Below, piece by piece: positions 48,323-57,800 of a stretch of DNA of 64,000 bases. Location: assembly GCA_965220345.1 (NCBI GenBank), contig OZ244822.1:1922001-1986000 (forward strand). The letters run 5' to 3'. Under the pieces are notes generated by a model. That model saw only the letters and a list, made by a program, of their open reading frames with translations. It was not told where the DNA came from and searched no databases. Position numbers and translations under genes: made by a program. This DNA comes from Aldehydirespirator sp965220345 (GTDB lineage Bacteria; Actinomycetota; Acidimicrobiia; Acidimicrobiales; Aldehydirespiratoraceae). Every line of letters starts with the position of its first letter. Positions within the stretch are counted from its first letter, which is position 1.

Positions 48323-50086
48323 ATGACGATGACTTACACAGACGACGAGGTCCGGCGACAGCTTCGTCTTGGCGAGGACAGTGCTTGGGAATTCAAAGAA
48401 GTCGACTTCCGTAACAACGAACCAGCACCGCATCAGCGTGGCAGCTGGGCTGACGAGATTGCAGCCTTTGCGAATGCAGGAGGCGGCGTGCTGTTGCTCG
48501 GGGTCACCGACACAGGAGATGTGTCTGGAATGTCCCGTCAGCAGATGGATGCGCTTGAGCGTCGAGTCAGGGAGATATGCACAGACTCCATCAAGCCGTT
48601 GATCCGGGTTGAGATGTACCGTAGGGAGTTGGACGAAAGATCGTTCTTGCTTGTCTCGATTCCACAAGGGGACGCGCTCTATGACAGTCCCGGAGGAAGT
48701 TTCGTGCGTGTCGGCAGTGCCAAGCAGCCCATGTCGTCTGATGAGAGGCTGCGCTTAGCGCAGAGGCGCGGCCAAGCTCGATTCTTGAGTTTTGACGAGC
48801 AGACGGTCGCTGGTACCGGTTTATCAACTCTCGACAAGGATTTGTGGAAGCCTTTGCTCAGCGTAGAGGGCCTGCGAGAGCCTCAGTTAGGACTTGAGAA
48901 GCTCGGACTGTTACGCAGCGACGACCAAGGTGCTGTGTTGGCCACTGTGGCGGGTGTTCTGACATGCACAACACAGCCGCGCGAGTTTGTTCCAGGAGCG
49001 GAGATTACCGCGGTTCGTTATATGGGTATAGACCGTGCGTCAGGGCAGGTTGACGCACAAGATATTACTGGCCCGATCAACGCTCAGATTAAACACGCAT
49101 TAGCTTTCGTTAGGCGCAATACGCGTGTCGGAGCACGCAAAGAGCCAGCGCGCGTGAACCTGCCCGAATATAGCTTGCAAGCGGTCTTTGAGGCTTTGGT
49201 GAATGCGGTTGTGCATCGCGACTATTCGATTCGGGGTAGCAGAATCCGTTTGTCGATCTTTTCTGACCGTCTGGAACTGAATTCACCAGGCGGATTACCC
49301 AACAATCTGACCGTCGAAAGCATGATGGAACGGCAAGTAACTCGCAATGAGGTGCTCGCTTCAATCCTGGGACGCATGAACATCGTTGAGGATGAGATCG
49401 GGTTTGCAACAGGTCGTCAATATTTCATGGAACGGCGCGGCGACGGGGTGTCGATTATCCGACGTGAGACCAGTGAACTATCTGGCAAAGATGCACGATT
49501 CCGACTTGTTGATAATGCGGAGTTGTGTCTCACCTTGCCAGCCGCAGAAGTTCATTCGGATTCAGCCACTGTGGTAGTCACGGTACGCAGCGGTGGGTCA
49601 CCTCTCGCTGGTGCAGATGTGTTGGCATTGTTTCCGAACAACACCTGGAAACGTGAAACCACTAATACTGAAGGCGAGGCGCGTCTTGAGTTGCATTCGG
49701 TTCATCTGCCCATGACGGTGTTCGTGGCCTGCGAAGGCTTTGCTGCACATGTTGAGCGTGACTGGCTACCGATGCAACGAGCCCTTGCAGTCGAGTTGTC
49801 ACCCAAACCAGGCGGCGGTTCGGTCGTGTTTGCGGAGGCGACAGGTCATGTGCCAGGTCTTGCAGGTCAGCTAAACCCGATCCTCGACACCAGCCGAAGG
49901 ACGTATCTGTATGCCTCCAACATCGCTATCAACGGCGGGCAGCAGCAGCCGGTGACTTTCATACCGGGCGAAGAGGACTTGCAGTTGACCGATGCAGACG
50001 GCAATTCTATGACTGTGCAAATCGTGGCCATTGCGGGACGATCGTCGCTAATCGAATACGGTTCCGTATCGCTGCACGGGCGCTAG
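48323..50086 (+). CDS. AlbA_2 (Schlafen-type) domain ATP-binding protein with C-terminal beta domain
   Basis: A 587-residue cytoplasmic protein. The N-terminal ~130 residues are an AlbA_2/Schlafen-like nucleic-acid-binding domain (AWEFKEVDF, then ADEIAAFANAGGGVLLLGVTDTG). Residues ~250-370 carry a GHKL-type ATPase segment as in RecG-like regulators (LPEYSLQAVFEALVNAVVHRDYS, then DRLELNSPGGLP). The C-terminus reads as a carboxypeptidase-regulatory-like beta sandwich (SGGSPLAGADVLALFPN, TNTEGEARLELH) plus an unassigned part. Start is ATG 48323, with ATG 48329 near. AlbA_2 ATPases occur as regulators and in defence islands. The added beta domain is unusual. It lies alone between the two surface-protein modules. 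Confidence 0.82.
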   Translation: MTMTYTDDEVRRQLRLGEDSAWEFKEVDFRNNEPAPHQRGSWADEIAAFANAGGGVLLLGVTDTGDVSGMSRQQMDALERRVREICTDSIKPLIRVEMYRRELDERSFLLVSIPQGDALYDSPGGSFVRVGSAKQPMSSDERLRLAQRRGQARFLSFDEQTVAGTGLSTLDKDLWKPLLSVEGLREPQLGLEKLGLLRSDDQGAVLATVAGVLTCTTQPREFVPGAEITAVRYMGIDRASGQVDAQDITGPINAQIKHALAFVRRNTRVGARKEPARVNLPEYSLQAVFEALVNAVVHRDYSIRGSRIRLSIFSDRLELNSPGGLPNNLTVESMMERQVTRNEVLASILGRMNIVEDEIGFATGRQYFMERRGDGVSIIRRETSELSGKDARFRLVDNAELCLTLPAAEVHSDSATVVVTVRSGGSPLAGADVLALFPNNTWKRETTNTEGEARLELHSVHLPMTVFVACEGFAAHVERDWLPMQRALAVELSPKPGGGSVVFAEATGHVPGLAGQLNPILDTSRRTYLYASNIAINGGQQQPVTFIPGEEDLQLTDADGNSMTVQIVAIAGRSSLIEYGSVSLHGR

Positions 50087-50110
50087 AGAGTACGGGAGAT
50101 AAACCCAACC

Positions 50111-50199
50111 CAAGGCAACCCTAAACCTAAAGTTGAACTTGAGGCTTGAAGACTTGAGTCCTGTTTGGGTGGACACCTATCGTTTTTTGGGTTGCCTTG
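50111..50199. other. Long-range inverted repeat between convergent genes
   Basis: CAAGGCAACCC (50111-50121) and GGGTTGCCTTG (50189-50199) are perfect 11-bp inverted arms around a 67-base loop in the gap between the convergent genes ending at 50086 and 50204. It could act as a terminator for both, though the large loop makes this uncertain. Confidence 0.35.
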
Positions 50200-50203
50200 A
50201 AGG

Positions 50204-50641
50204 CTAGGCCCCAGCCGATGAGTCGTTCGACATCTGCTTCCTCGGCGCAACTGCTGCTAAGCGTTCGGCCTCGTTGAGATAGCTGCTAGTGCTGCGGATC
50301 AGTTCCAGCGTGTCGTCAAGAGGTTCGCACATGCCCGAATAGAAGCAGTCTCCGTGAAGTTGATCTCGTGCTGTCGAATAGACGTGGCGAAGATTGCTGA
50401 TGTCCGGGTCGTTAACAGCCAACTGGCGCAACATTCTTGTGGTGTCGGGAGCTACGCGAGGGGTTTCGCCGGTTCGGGCGATGACCAAACCATCGGTGGC
50501 GCGTTTGGTAGCGCACCATGCTTTTTCGGCGGCATCTCTGATATCTGAGGCCTCTAGCCGCTCCAGTGCCATTGCATACATTACTCGCGCATCCACGAAC
50601 GCTGCCTCAGCTGCGTCCTCCAAACGGTTGTTCATAGGCAT
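50204..50641 (-). CDS. Helical protein, unrecognised (HEPN/PaREP1-like appearance)
   Basis: A 145-residue all-helical protein. ATG 50641 follows GGAGG closely, and ATG 50635 would have better spacing. Segments such as AAEAAFVDARVMYAMALERLEASDIRDAAEKAWCATKRATDGL and LHGDCFYSGMCEPLDDTLELI look like the small helical HEPN-like or PaREP1-like proteins often found near toxin or defence genes. The clear catalytic Rx4-6H motif of HEPN nucleases is not seen, so no function is given. Two cysteines near residues 101 and 106 (DCFYSGMC) could be structural. Confidence 0.65.
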   Translation of the reverse strand: MPMNNRLEDAAEAAFVDARVMYAMALERLEASDIRDAAEKAWCATKRATDGLVIARTGETPRVAPDTTRMLRQLAVNDPDISNLRHVYSTARDQLHGDCFYSGMCEPLDDTLELIRSTSSYLNEAERLAAVAPRKQMSNDSSAGA

Positions 50642-50731
50642 TTCTCCTCCTTCTGGCTTTGTCGGGTATTGAGCGGACTTCAGATTGTGAGCCCTCTTCT
50701 AAGGTTATCTGATATTTTTCGGTGGTATGTG

Positions 50732-50759
50732 TTGCATTCTTGTTGAGGCATGCTAAGAT
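50732..50759 (+). promoter_or_regulatory. Promoter of second coiled-coil gene, leaderless
   Basis: TTGCAT, 16 bases, TAAGAT, then six bases and ATG 50766: identical in layout and almost in sequence to 35653-35680. The duplicated block starts around 50692. Confidence 0.65.
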
Positions 50760-50765
50760 GGGTTC

Positions 50766-51272
50766 ATGACTGAAGTAGAGATCGCGTATTTCGTTGCCCT
50801 GGCCTTCGGTTTCCTGGGTGTTATCTGGCATCAGCAGCGCACTACCAGCAAGCTGCGATCCGAGACCCGCGAGGACTTCCGCGAAGCCCGTGAAGATGCT
50901 CGCGAGACGCGGGGCTTGATCGAGACCTTGCGTACTGAGACCACTGCGTCGATCGACAAGCTGCGTGACGACACCACTGCGTCGATCGACAAGCTGCGTG
51001 ACGACACCACTGCGTCGATCGACAAGCTGCGTGACGACACCACTGCGTCGATCGAGAATCAGCGCACCGACACCACTGCGTCGATTGAGAACTTGCGTGC
51101 CCAGAACGCTCGCGAGCATGCTGACTTGCGCGGTGAGATCGGTAAGGTCAGTGATCGTGTGTATCGCCTTGATATGCGGGTGCATCGCATCGACATGCGC
51201 GTGGCTCGTATTGAGGGGCATCTGAGGATGCCCCCGACAGACGAACCCTCAGATGATCCCGATCCCGACTGA
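50766..51272 (+). CDS. Membrane-anchored coiled-coil protein (paralog B)
   Basis: A 168-residue paralog of the gene at 35687, with the same transmembrane start (VEIAYFVALAFGFLGVIW) and the same C-terminal helix. It differs mainly by having five 11-residue units (TTASIDKLRDD three times, then two variants) where paralog A has two, plus an additional REDFREARED segment shared with the truncated paralog C. The units are coded by 33-bp direct repeats at 50940-51104, so the helix could lengthen or shorten in frame. It lies 241 bases before giant gene 2. Confidence 0.75.
   Translation: MTEVEIAYFVALAFGFLGVIWHQQRTTSKLRSETREDFREAREDARETRGLIETLRTETTASIDKLRDDTTASIDKLRDDTTASIDKLRDDTTASIENQRTDTTASIENLRAQNAREHADLRGEIGKVSDRVYRLDMRVHRIDMRVARIEGHLRMPPTDEPSDDPDPD
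50940..51104 (+). repeat. Five tandem 33-bp repeats in coiled-coil gene
   Basis: The units are 50940-50972, 50973-51005, 51006-51038 (identical, beginning ACCACTGCGTCGATCGAC), 51039-51071 and 51072-51104 (diverged). Each encodes 11 residues. The paralog at 35687 has only the last two (35894-35959). Confidence 0.9.
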
Positions 51273-51474
51273 CCGCTTCCGGCTGGCGAGCCGCTGTTGA
51301 GTCGCCATTCGGGCACTGAGGCGGATTTATTGCTTGTCGCCTGCCTGGGGATGCCCTTACCCGCGTGGTATCTAGTCTTGGGAACCTCAATGGTGTTGTT
51401 CGGCTTGCCTGTGGCAGATATAATCACCGGTTGCTCGCTAAGCTCTGCTATGCTTATCTGGGTTTGCCCGAAGT

Positions 51475-51496
51475 TAGGCATGCCTATAGCCTATAG
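51475..51496 (+). promoter_or_regulatory. Palindrome and duplicated -10 region before giant gene 2
   Basis: TAGGCATGCCTA (51475-51486) is the same palindrome as before giant gene 1. Here CCTATAG is directly repeated (51483-51489 and 51490-51496), which adds seven bases and may move the promoter relative to the palindrome. Confidence 0.5.
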
Positions 51497-51513
51497 AGGG
51501 GTTAGTCAAGTCG

Positions 51514-51852
51514 ATGAGCGAGCAGCAGATGAGCGAGCGTAATGAGAGAAGGAGCATCCAGGAAGTGAGAGTTGTTGTGCTAGAGGCATATGAGTCCGCG
51601 CGAGAGCGTTTGAGTCTGCGCTCGGGGCTGCTCAGAGGGCGGCGCGGGCAGCGGCGTGTTGCAATTCTGCGGGGGGGGGGGGGTGAGCGTTTCGAGGCGT
51701 GCGCGTTCACGTCTAGCGAGCCGTATGAGTCCGAGCCGTTTGAGTTTGAGGCTTGTTTCTGCAGCGCTCACGACGGTGCTGCTAGCAGCGCTGCTAGTGG
51801 TCGCGCCAGGCATATCGGTGCTGGCTCCTCAACCCGCGGAGGCGCAAACTAG
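51514..51852 (+). other. Out-of-frame 5' segment of giant gene 2
   Basis: ATG 51514 starts the same conserved N-terminal segment as giant gene 1 (RVVVLEAYES.RERLSLRSG). With 13 G in the tract at 51671-51683 the frame then misses the signal peptide and runs to a stop at 51850-51852. It is listed as part of the giant gene in its 'off' state and not as a separate gene: the out-of-frame part has no protein-like character (GAASSAASGRARH). Confidence 0.75.
51671..51683 (+). repeat. Homopolymeric tract of 13 G
   Basis: Thirteen consecutive G after TCTGC. Removing one G would put ATG 51514 in frame with the signal peptide and the whole giant protein 2. Homopolymer length is also the commonest sequencing error, so the count should be treated with care. 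Confidence 0.85.
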
Positions 51853-54800
51853 GCCGACTCGGAATGCTGACGGGTCGTTTACTGTTCCATCTGGCTGGGC
51901 GTTGCTCCCGTCTGGTTTGGGTGCTGGTGATCGTTTTAGGCTGCTGTTTTCTACATCAGGCACGCGTAGTTATGTGCAAGTCAGAGATGGAACTGTAGCT
52001 GATTTTCATAAGTTCGTGCGAGATGCTGCTGGTTCTGGGCATAGCGCGCTCGGAGTGTCTGCAGCGCATTTTAATGCTGTTGTCAACACGCAAGGTTATT
52101 TTGAACGGATGCGTGTCGCTGGTAATATCGGGGAGAATGCCGGTCTGCCTGTGAGAATTAACTCTGGGAGTGCATCTAATAGTGTGTTTCCGATTACGAC
52201 TGAGGCGTTAGCGCCTGAGGTGGGGGGTCCTGTATACTGGCTTAATGGTGCTAAGATAGCAGATGATGGACTTGATCTACTTTTAGGTGACTGGGAGAGC
52301 GATGCTGACAGAAACGAATCAGGTAATACTGTAACGTCTAGGCAGCATTACACTGGCTTAAGCCGCTTCAAAATTCCTGCTGCTCCATATATCGAATACT
52401 ACAGCATGACTCTTGCGGGAAGAGATGAAAAGGATATCCGCGAAAGAAATTCTGATCAGTTGATTGGATACGGTGCAACTAGTGGCAGCGATAATCGTTT
52501 GGCTGGCGCAACTAACACCTCATTCACCAGCTCTGGTCGGTTTCCAAATTTGCCGTTGTTTGGGTTGTCGCCTGAGTTTGTGGTGGCTGGGTCTTCGTCT
52601 GATCCGATTGTGAGTATTTCAGCTTCTGATTCTTCGGTTGCTGAGGGTAATGATGTTTCTTTCACTGTGTCGGTCACTCCAGCTCAGGCTATTGCTATTG
52701 ATGTTGATGTTTTTGTTGCTCGTGGTTATACGACTTCCGCGGACGGCAGCAGGGGTACTAATGGTATTCGTACAGTGAGTGTTCCTGCTGGAGGTTCGGC
52801 TACGTTGACTGTCACTACTGAAGATGATAATGTGGATGATCCTGGGCTTGGTGTCACCGCGACTATCGTTGCTCGTAACCGTTATCAGGTGTCGTCTTCG
52901 GCGGGGTCTGCGACCGCTTTAGTGACTGAGGACGATTCCACGTCAGTGTCGTTGTCGGGTTCGCCAAGTATTGTTGAGGCTAGCACCGTTAGTTCGGATT
53001 CGGCGACGGTGATGCTAGCACGTGAGTTGGTGGCTAATGAGGTTGTTGATGTGCCTTTGTCTTTTACTTCTTCAACGGATGCTCGCATTGGTGGTGATAC
53101 TCCTGATTTTACGGTTACTGCTACTGGCACGGGTGTGGGTTTGTCTGAGGAGACTACTGCTACTCCTATGTTGCGTTTCAGTGGTGCTGGCGCTCAAACA
53201 GCCGCTCTTGTTTTTACTGCTACTTCTAGCACAGACAGCGATATGGATGGTGAGACGGTTACTATTGGTTTCGGTAATCTGTCGGACTCATCTTTGGGTA
53301 CTAATGTTAGAGGTGGTGTTGCGGCTCACTCCAGCAGAAACACAGCCACTTTGACGATTGTTGATGACCAGGATTTGGCGGCTACGGTTAAGTCTGGGAA
53401 TTTCCCGGATCCGTGGGATCCTAGTAAAGATCGGAAACCTGTTAAGGCTTGTGACACCACGGTTTCAGTGAATGAGTATGGTGGCCCGTCTAAAACACGA
53501 TCTGTGTCGAATTGTTTTATTTTGGATGTAAAGAAAGCGCCGCCTGCATCTGCTGGCAAGCCCGGTAATTCCGGTAATCAGGGTGTGATACTTGTGCCGT
53601 CGGTGGATAACGGTGCGGTGCGTGTGTCAACTCAGCCGTGGGTTTGGTCTGATAGCTGGGATCATGATATTGGTATTGAGGTTTGGCCTATAAACGATAA
53701 GGTAGACAACCCGGGCGGGATGCGTACAGCGGTAGTCTCATTCTCGCCGAGAATAGTCAAAAAGGGTAGAGCCTCTGACGAAGTCGTGTCTGGTTATCAA
53801 CTGCCTCAGGTAACTGTGACAGTGGTTGATATTGATCCGACTGTTGTGGTTTTGGGTGCTGCTGATACGCCTGATGGTTCGGCTACCGAGGGTGTTTCTT
53901 CTGATACAGCCAAATTTAAACTGTCGTTGGGTCGGGGGTTGGTTGCTGGTGAGGTGTTGAGTGTGCCGTTGTCTTTTTCGGGTGCGACGCTTGGTACCGA
54001 GTTTTCGGTTGGGTTGGATGGGTCGCCTTCGGGGGTGGTTTATAGTAATGGTGTTGTGACTTTTACGGGCCCGTCTGTTGCGGCAGCGACTTTGGCGGTG
54101 TCTGCGCTTGGTGATGGTAATTCTGTGTCTGAGCGGGTGTCTGTAGCGATTCCTGCGTCTTCGGGTAGCACTTCGGGGTTGATGACTGCGTCTGGGCTTG
54201 CTGGTGGCGCTACGGGTTCGGGTTCTGCGGTGTTTGTGTTGTTGGATTCTGCGAGTCCTGTGACGGTTGATGTGCCTGATGGTGTGCTACGGATCACTGA
54301 AGGTGGTTCGGGTAGTTACACGGTGGCGTTGACTATGGATCCGTCGGCTGATGTGACGGTTAGTTTTTCTAGTAGTGCTCCGTCGGTTTTGGCGGCTCCA
54401 GCGTCTGTTACGATTGCTGATGATGCTAATTGGGCGAATCCGCGTACAGTAACTTTGCGGTCTGCGAATAACTTTAATGATCATCCTGATAGGACTGTTA
54501 CGATTAGTCATAGCGTGTCTTCTACTGATAGCACATATCAGAATCTTACTGTGGAGGATGCTACGGTTGTGGTGGTTGACGACGAGACGACTGACTATTA
54601 CATACGTCGTACTGGTGATGGTGTTGAGCAGGGTAAGGATGGAAGTATTGAGGTTTATGTTTTTCGTCATCTTGTTGAGGGTGAGACTTTGTCGATACCG
54701 ATTCGTTTGACTTCCGCGGGTTATGATACGGCTACTTCTGTTAGGATGCCGACTACTTATGGTGGTGGGGCTGGTGTGCGGCAGAGCGCGATTTTGTCTT

Positions 54801-57800
54801 CGGCGGGTAGTAAACCTGAGTTGGTGTTGAGTTTACCGGATAAGCCTGGAGGCAATCCTGGTGAGAAACCGGTGGGTGTTGAGTTGGATCAGCTTGATTT
54901 GTATCCAGCGATTTTGCATCAAGGCTTTTGGAATCTCACAGTAACGGGTCCCACGAATGCTAATACGACTACTAGGAGCAACGCTAATCAGTTTATAGTG
55001 GATTTGGTTGTTTCGTATCCTGATGATGATGGTGATATTGTTGATGAGAAGATTAAGGTAGCACCGTTGGCGACTGAGGCTAGTGTTGCTCGTAGTAACC
55101 TTTCGGGTGGGGTTGGTATATCAGACCCATCTCCAAAAACGTTTACTATTGCTGATGATGATTCTTTGACTGTGCCGTCTGATTGGCCTCAGAAGCCTGC
55201 TGGTTTATCTTCAGGGGATACGTTCCGGTTGTTGTTCGTGACTTCGCGTTCTACGAATGCTAGTTCATGTAATATTGATTCCTATGATTATTTTGGTATG
55301 TCTTCTGCTAGTAGTGGTCTGGGTTCGATTCGGCCTTATGTTGCTACTTTCAAGGCTTTGATCTCGACTAAGGGCTGCGACGCGATTGTTGGGACTCCTG
55401 CTAGGAATGGTTTACCTGCGATTCCTGCGGTTGATGCGGTTCCTGCTACGGCTTTGATCGCGCATAACGGTTTGGATGGTACCGATGTGCCGATTTATTG
55501 GCTTGCAGCGTCACCTGCTTCGGGTGATAAGGCCGCTGATGATTATGATGATTTCCTGGACGGATCGTGGGATAACGTAATTCCTACAAATTCTTTAGGT
55601 CAAGCTCTTAGAAAACCTTCAGACGTAGTTCGGGGGAGTTTTGGGGGTCCGAATGCTTTTTGGACGGGGTCTGACAAGGCTGGTGCTCCTAAGTCTGGGA
55701 GTCAAGCGGGTCACAGCACCGTAGCTACGGGTACCGTGAGTGACGGAAATACTGCTAACTCTGGCCCTCTCGGCGGTGAGCTAGATATATCATCGAGCGA
55801 CCAGGGCTATATATATGTTTTGTCGCCGGTGTTTACTGTTGGCACGGACCCGACCCCAGCGGCGGATCCGGTGGTTTCGATTACTGCAGGCAGCGGTGTG
55901 ACTGAGGGTTCTGCTGCTTCGTTTACGGTTACTGCTAATCCAGCACCGTCTGCTGCGTTGACAGTGAATTTGAGTGTGGCTGATGCGTCTAATGGCGGTG
56001 ATTTTGTTGCGGCTGGGAATGAAGGCGCTACAACGGTTACGATCCCTACGTCTGGGTCGGTGATGTTGAGTGTGGATACTGTTGCTGATTCGACTGATGA
56101 ACCCAATGGTGCTGTGTCTGTGACTGTAAATACTGGTACTGGTTATTCTGTGTCTAGCTCTGATGGTTCTGCTTCGGTGAATGTGACTGATAATGATGCT
56201 ACTTCTGTGACTTTGGCGCGTACGGCTGGAAGTGCGATCACTGAGGGTTCTACACTTGATTACACGTTGACGCTTGGTCGTGCGCTAGTGACCAATGAGG
56301 TATTGGCTGTACCGCTCATGTTTAGTGGCAGCGCTACCCGTGGCACTGATTACATGCTGGCGTGTCCGACTACATTGCCTACTGGTGTGGCTTGCGCGAA
56401 TCTTAACAGCGGTAACGCAACAGTTACTTTCACAGGTAGTGATAGCGCTGCTACAGCAGTCACGATTACCCTCACCGCTAGCACAGATAGCGTGACCGAA
56501 GCTAGCGGCGAAACGGTCGATATTGGGCTTGGTACGCTTAATGCGAGTTCTGGTACTAATCTTGGTGGTGGCGCTACTAAAGGTAATGATCCTGCGGGTG
56601 TGACGATTAATGATCCTGCTGCGGATCCGGTGGTTTCGATTACTGCAGGCAGCGGTGTGACTGAGGGTTCTGCTGCTTCGTTTACGGTTACTGCTAATCC
56701 AGCACCGTCTGCTGCGTTGACAGTGAATTTGAGTGTGGCTGATGCGTCTAATGGCGGTGATTTTGTTGCGGCTGGGAATGAAGGCGCTACAACGGTTACG
56801 GTCCCGACTTCTGGTACGGTCATGTTAACTGTAGCTACAGCCTCTGATTCGACGGATGAACCCAATGGTGCTGTGTCTGTGACTGTAAATACTGGTACTG
56901 GTTATTCTGTGTCTAGCTCTGATGGTTCTGCTTCGGTGAATGTGACTGATAATGATGCTACTTCTGTGACTTTGGCGCGTACGGCTGGAAGTGCGATCAC
57001 TGAGGGTTCTACACTTGATTACACGTTGACGCTTGGTCGTGCGCTAGTGACCAATGAGGTATTGGCTGTACCGCTCATGTTTAGTGGCAGCGCTACCCGT
57101 GGCACTGATTACATGCTGGCGTGTCCGACTACATTGCCTACTGGTGTGGCTTGCGCGAATCTTAACAGCGGTAACGCAACAGTTACTTTCACAGGTAGTG
57201 ATAGCGCTGCTACAGCAGTCACGATTACCCTCACAGCCAGCACAGATAGCGTGACCGAAGCTAGCGGCGAAACGGTCGATATTGGGCTTGGTACGCTTAA
57301 TGCGAGTTCTGGTACTAATCTTGGTGGTGGCGCGTCTGGCACCGACAGCGCAGCCGAAGTCACAATCAACGATCCTGCGTCTACAGATGTAGCAGTCACA
57401 CTAAGTGTTGACAGCGGCGGTAACGTCACTGAAGGTGGTACTCGTACGGTGACTGCTACATTGGAGTCTGCGCCGTCGGCTAATGTGATGATCCCGATAC
57501 GGCAGGCTTCGGGCGGCACCGCGGTTGCTGCTGATTTCACGTTGAGTGCTAGTGGTGTGATTACTGTCAATAGTGGTTCTACGTCGGGAACGTTGACGTT
57601 TACTGCGGTTGATGACAACATTGACGAAGCTAGTGAGACATTGTCGTTAGGGTTCGGGACTTTGCCTGAGGGGTATAGTGCTGGTGATCCAGCAACAGCA
57701 GCGATTACGATTGCTGATAATGATGCGGCGCCGACGGCGATCACTTTGTCGGTGGATACTGATACTGATACGAACGCTGCTGAGAGTACTGTGGCTGAGG

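Noticed and set aside
51514..51852. Independent 112-residue protein gene
   Set aside because: Its first half equals the N-terminus of giant protein 1 and its second half is the signal-peptide region read in the wrong frame because of the 13-G tract.
55862..57379. Assembly artefact as explanation for the 759-bp tandem copy
   Set aside because: The two units differ at several positions, so a simple duplication by the assembler is unlikely. It cannot be fully excluded without reads.
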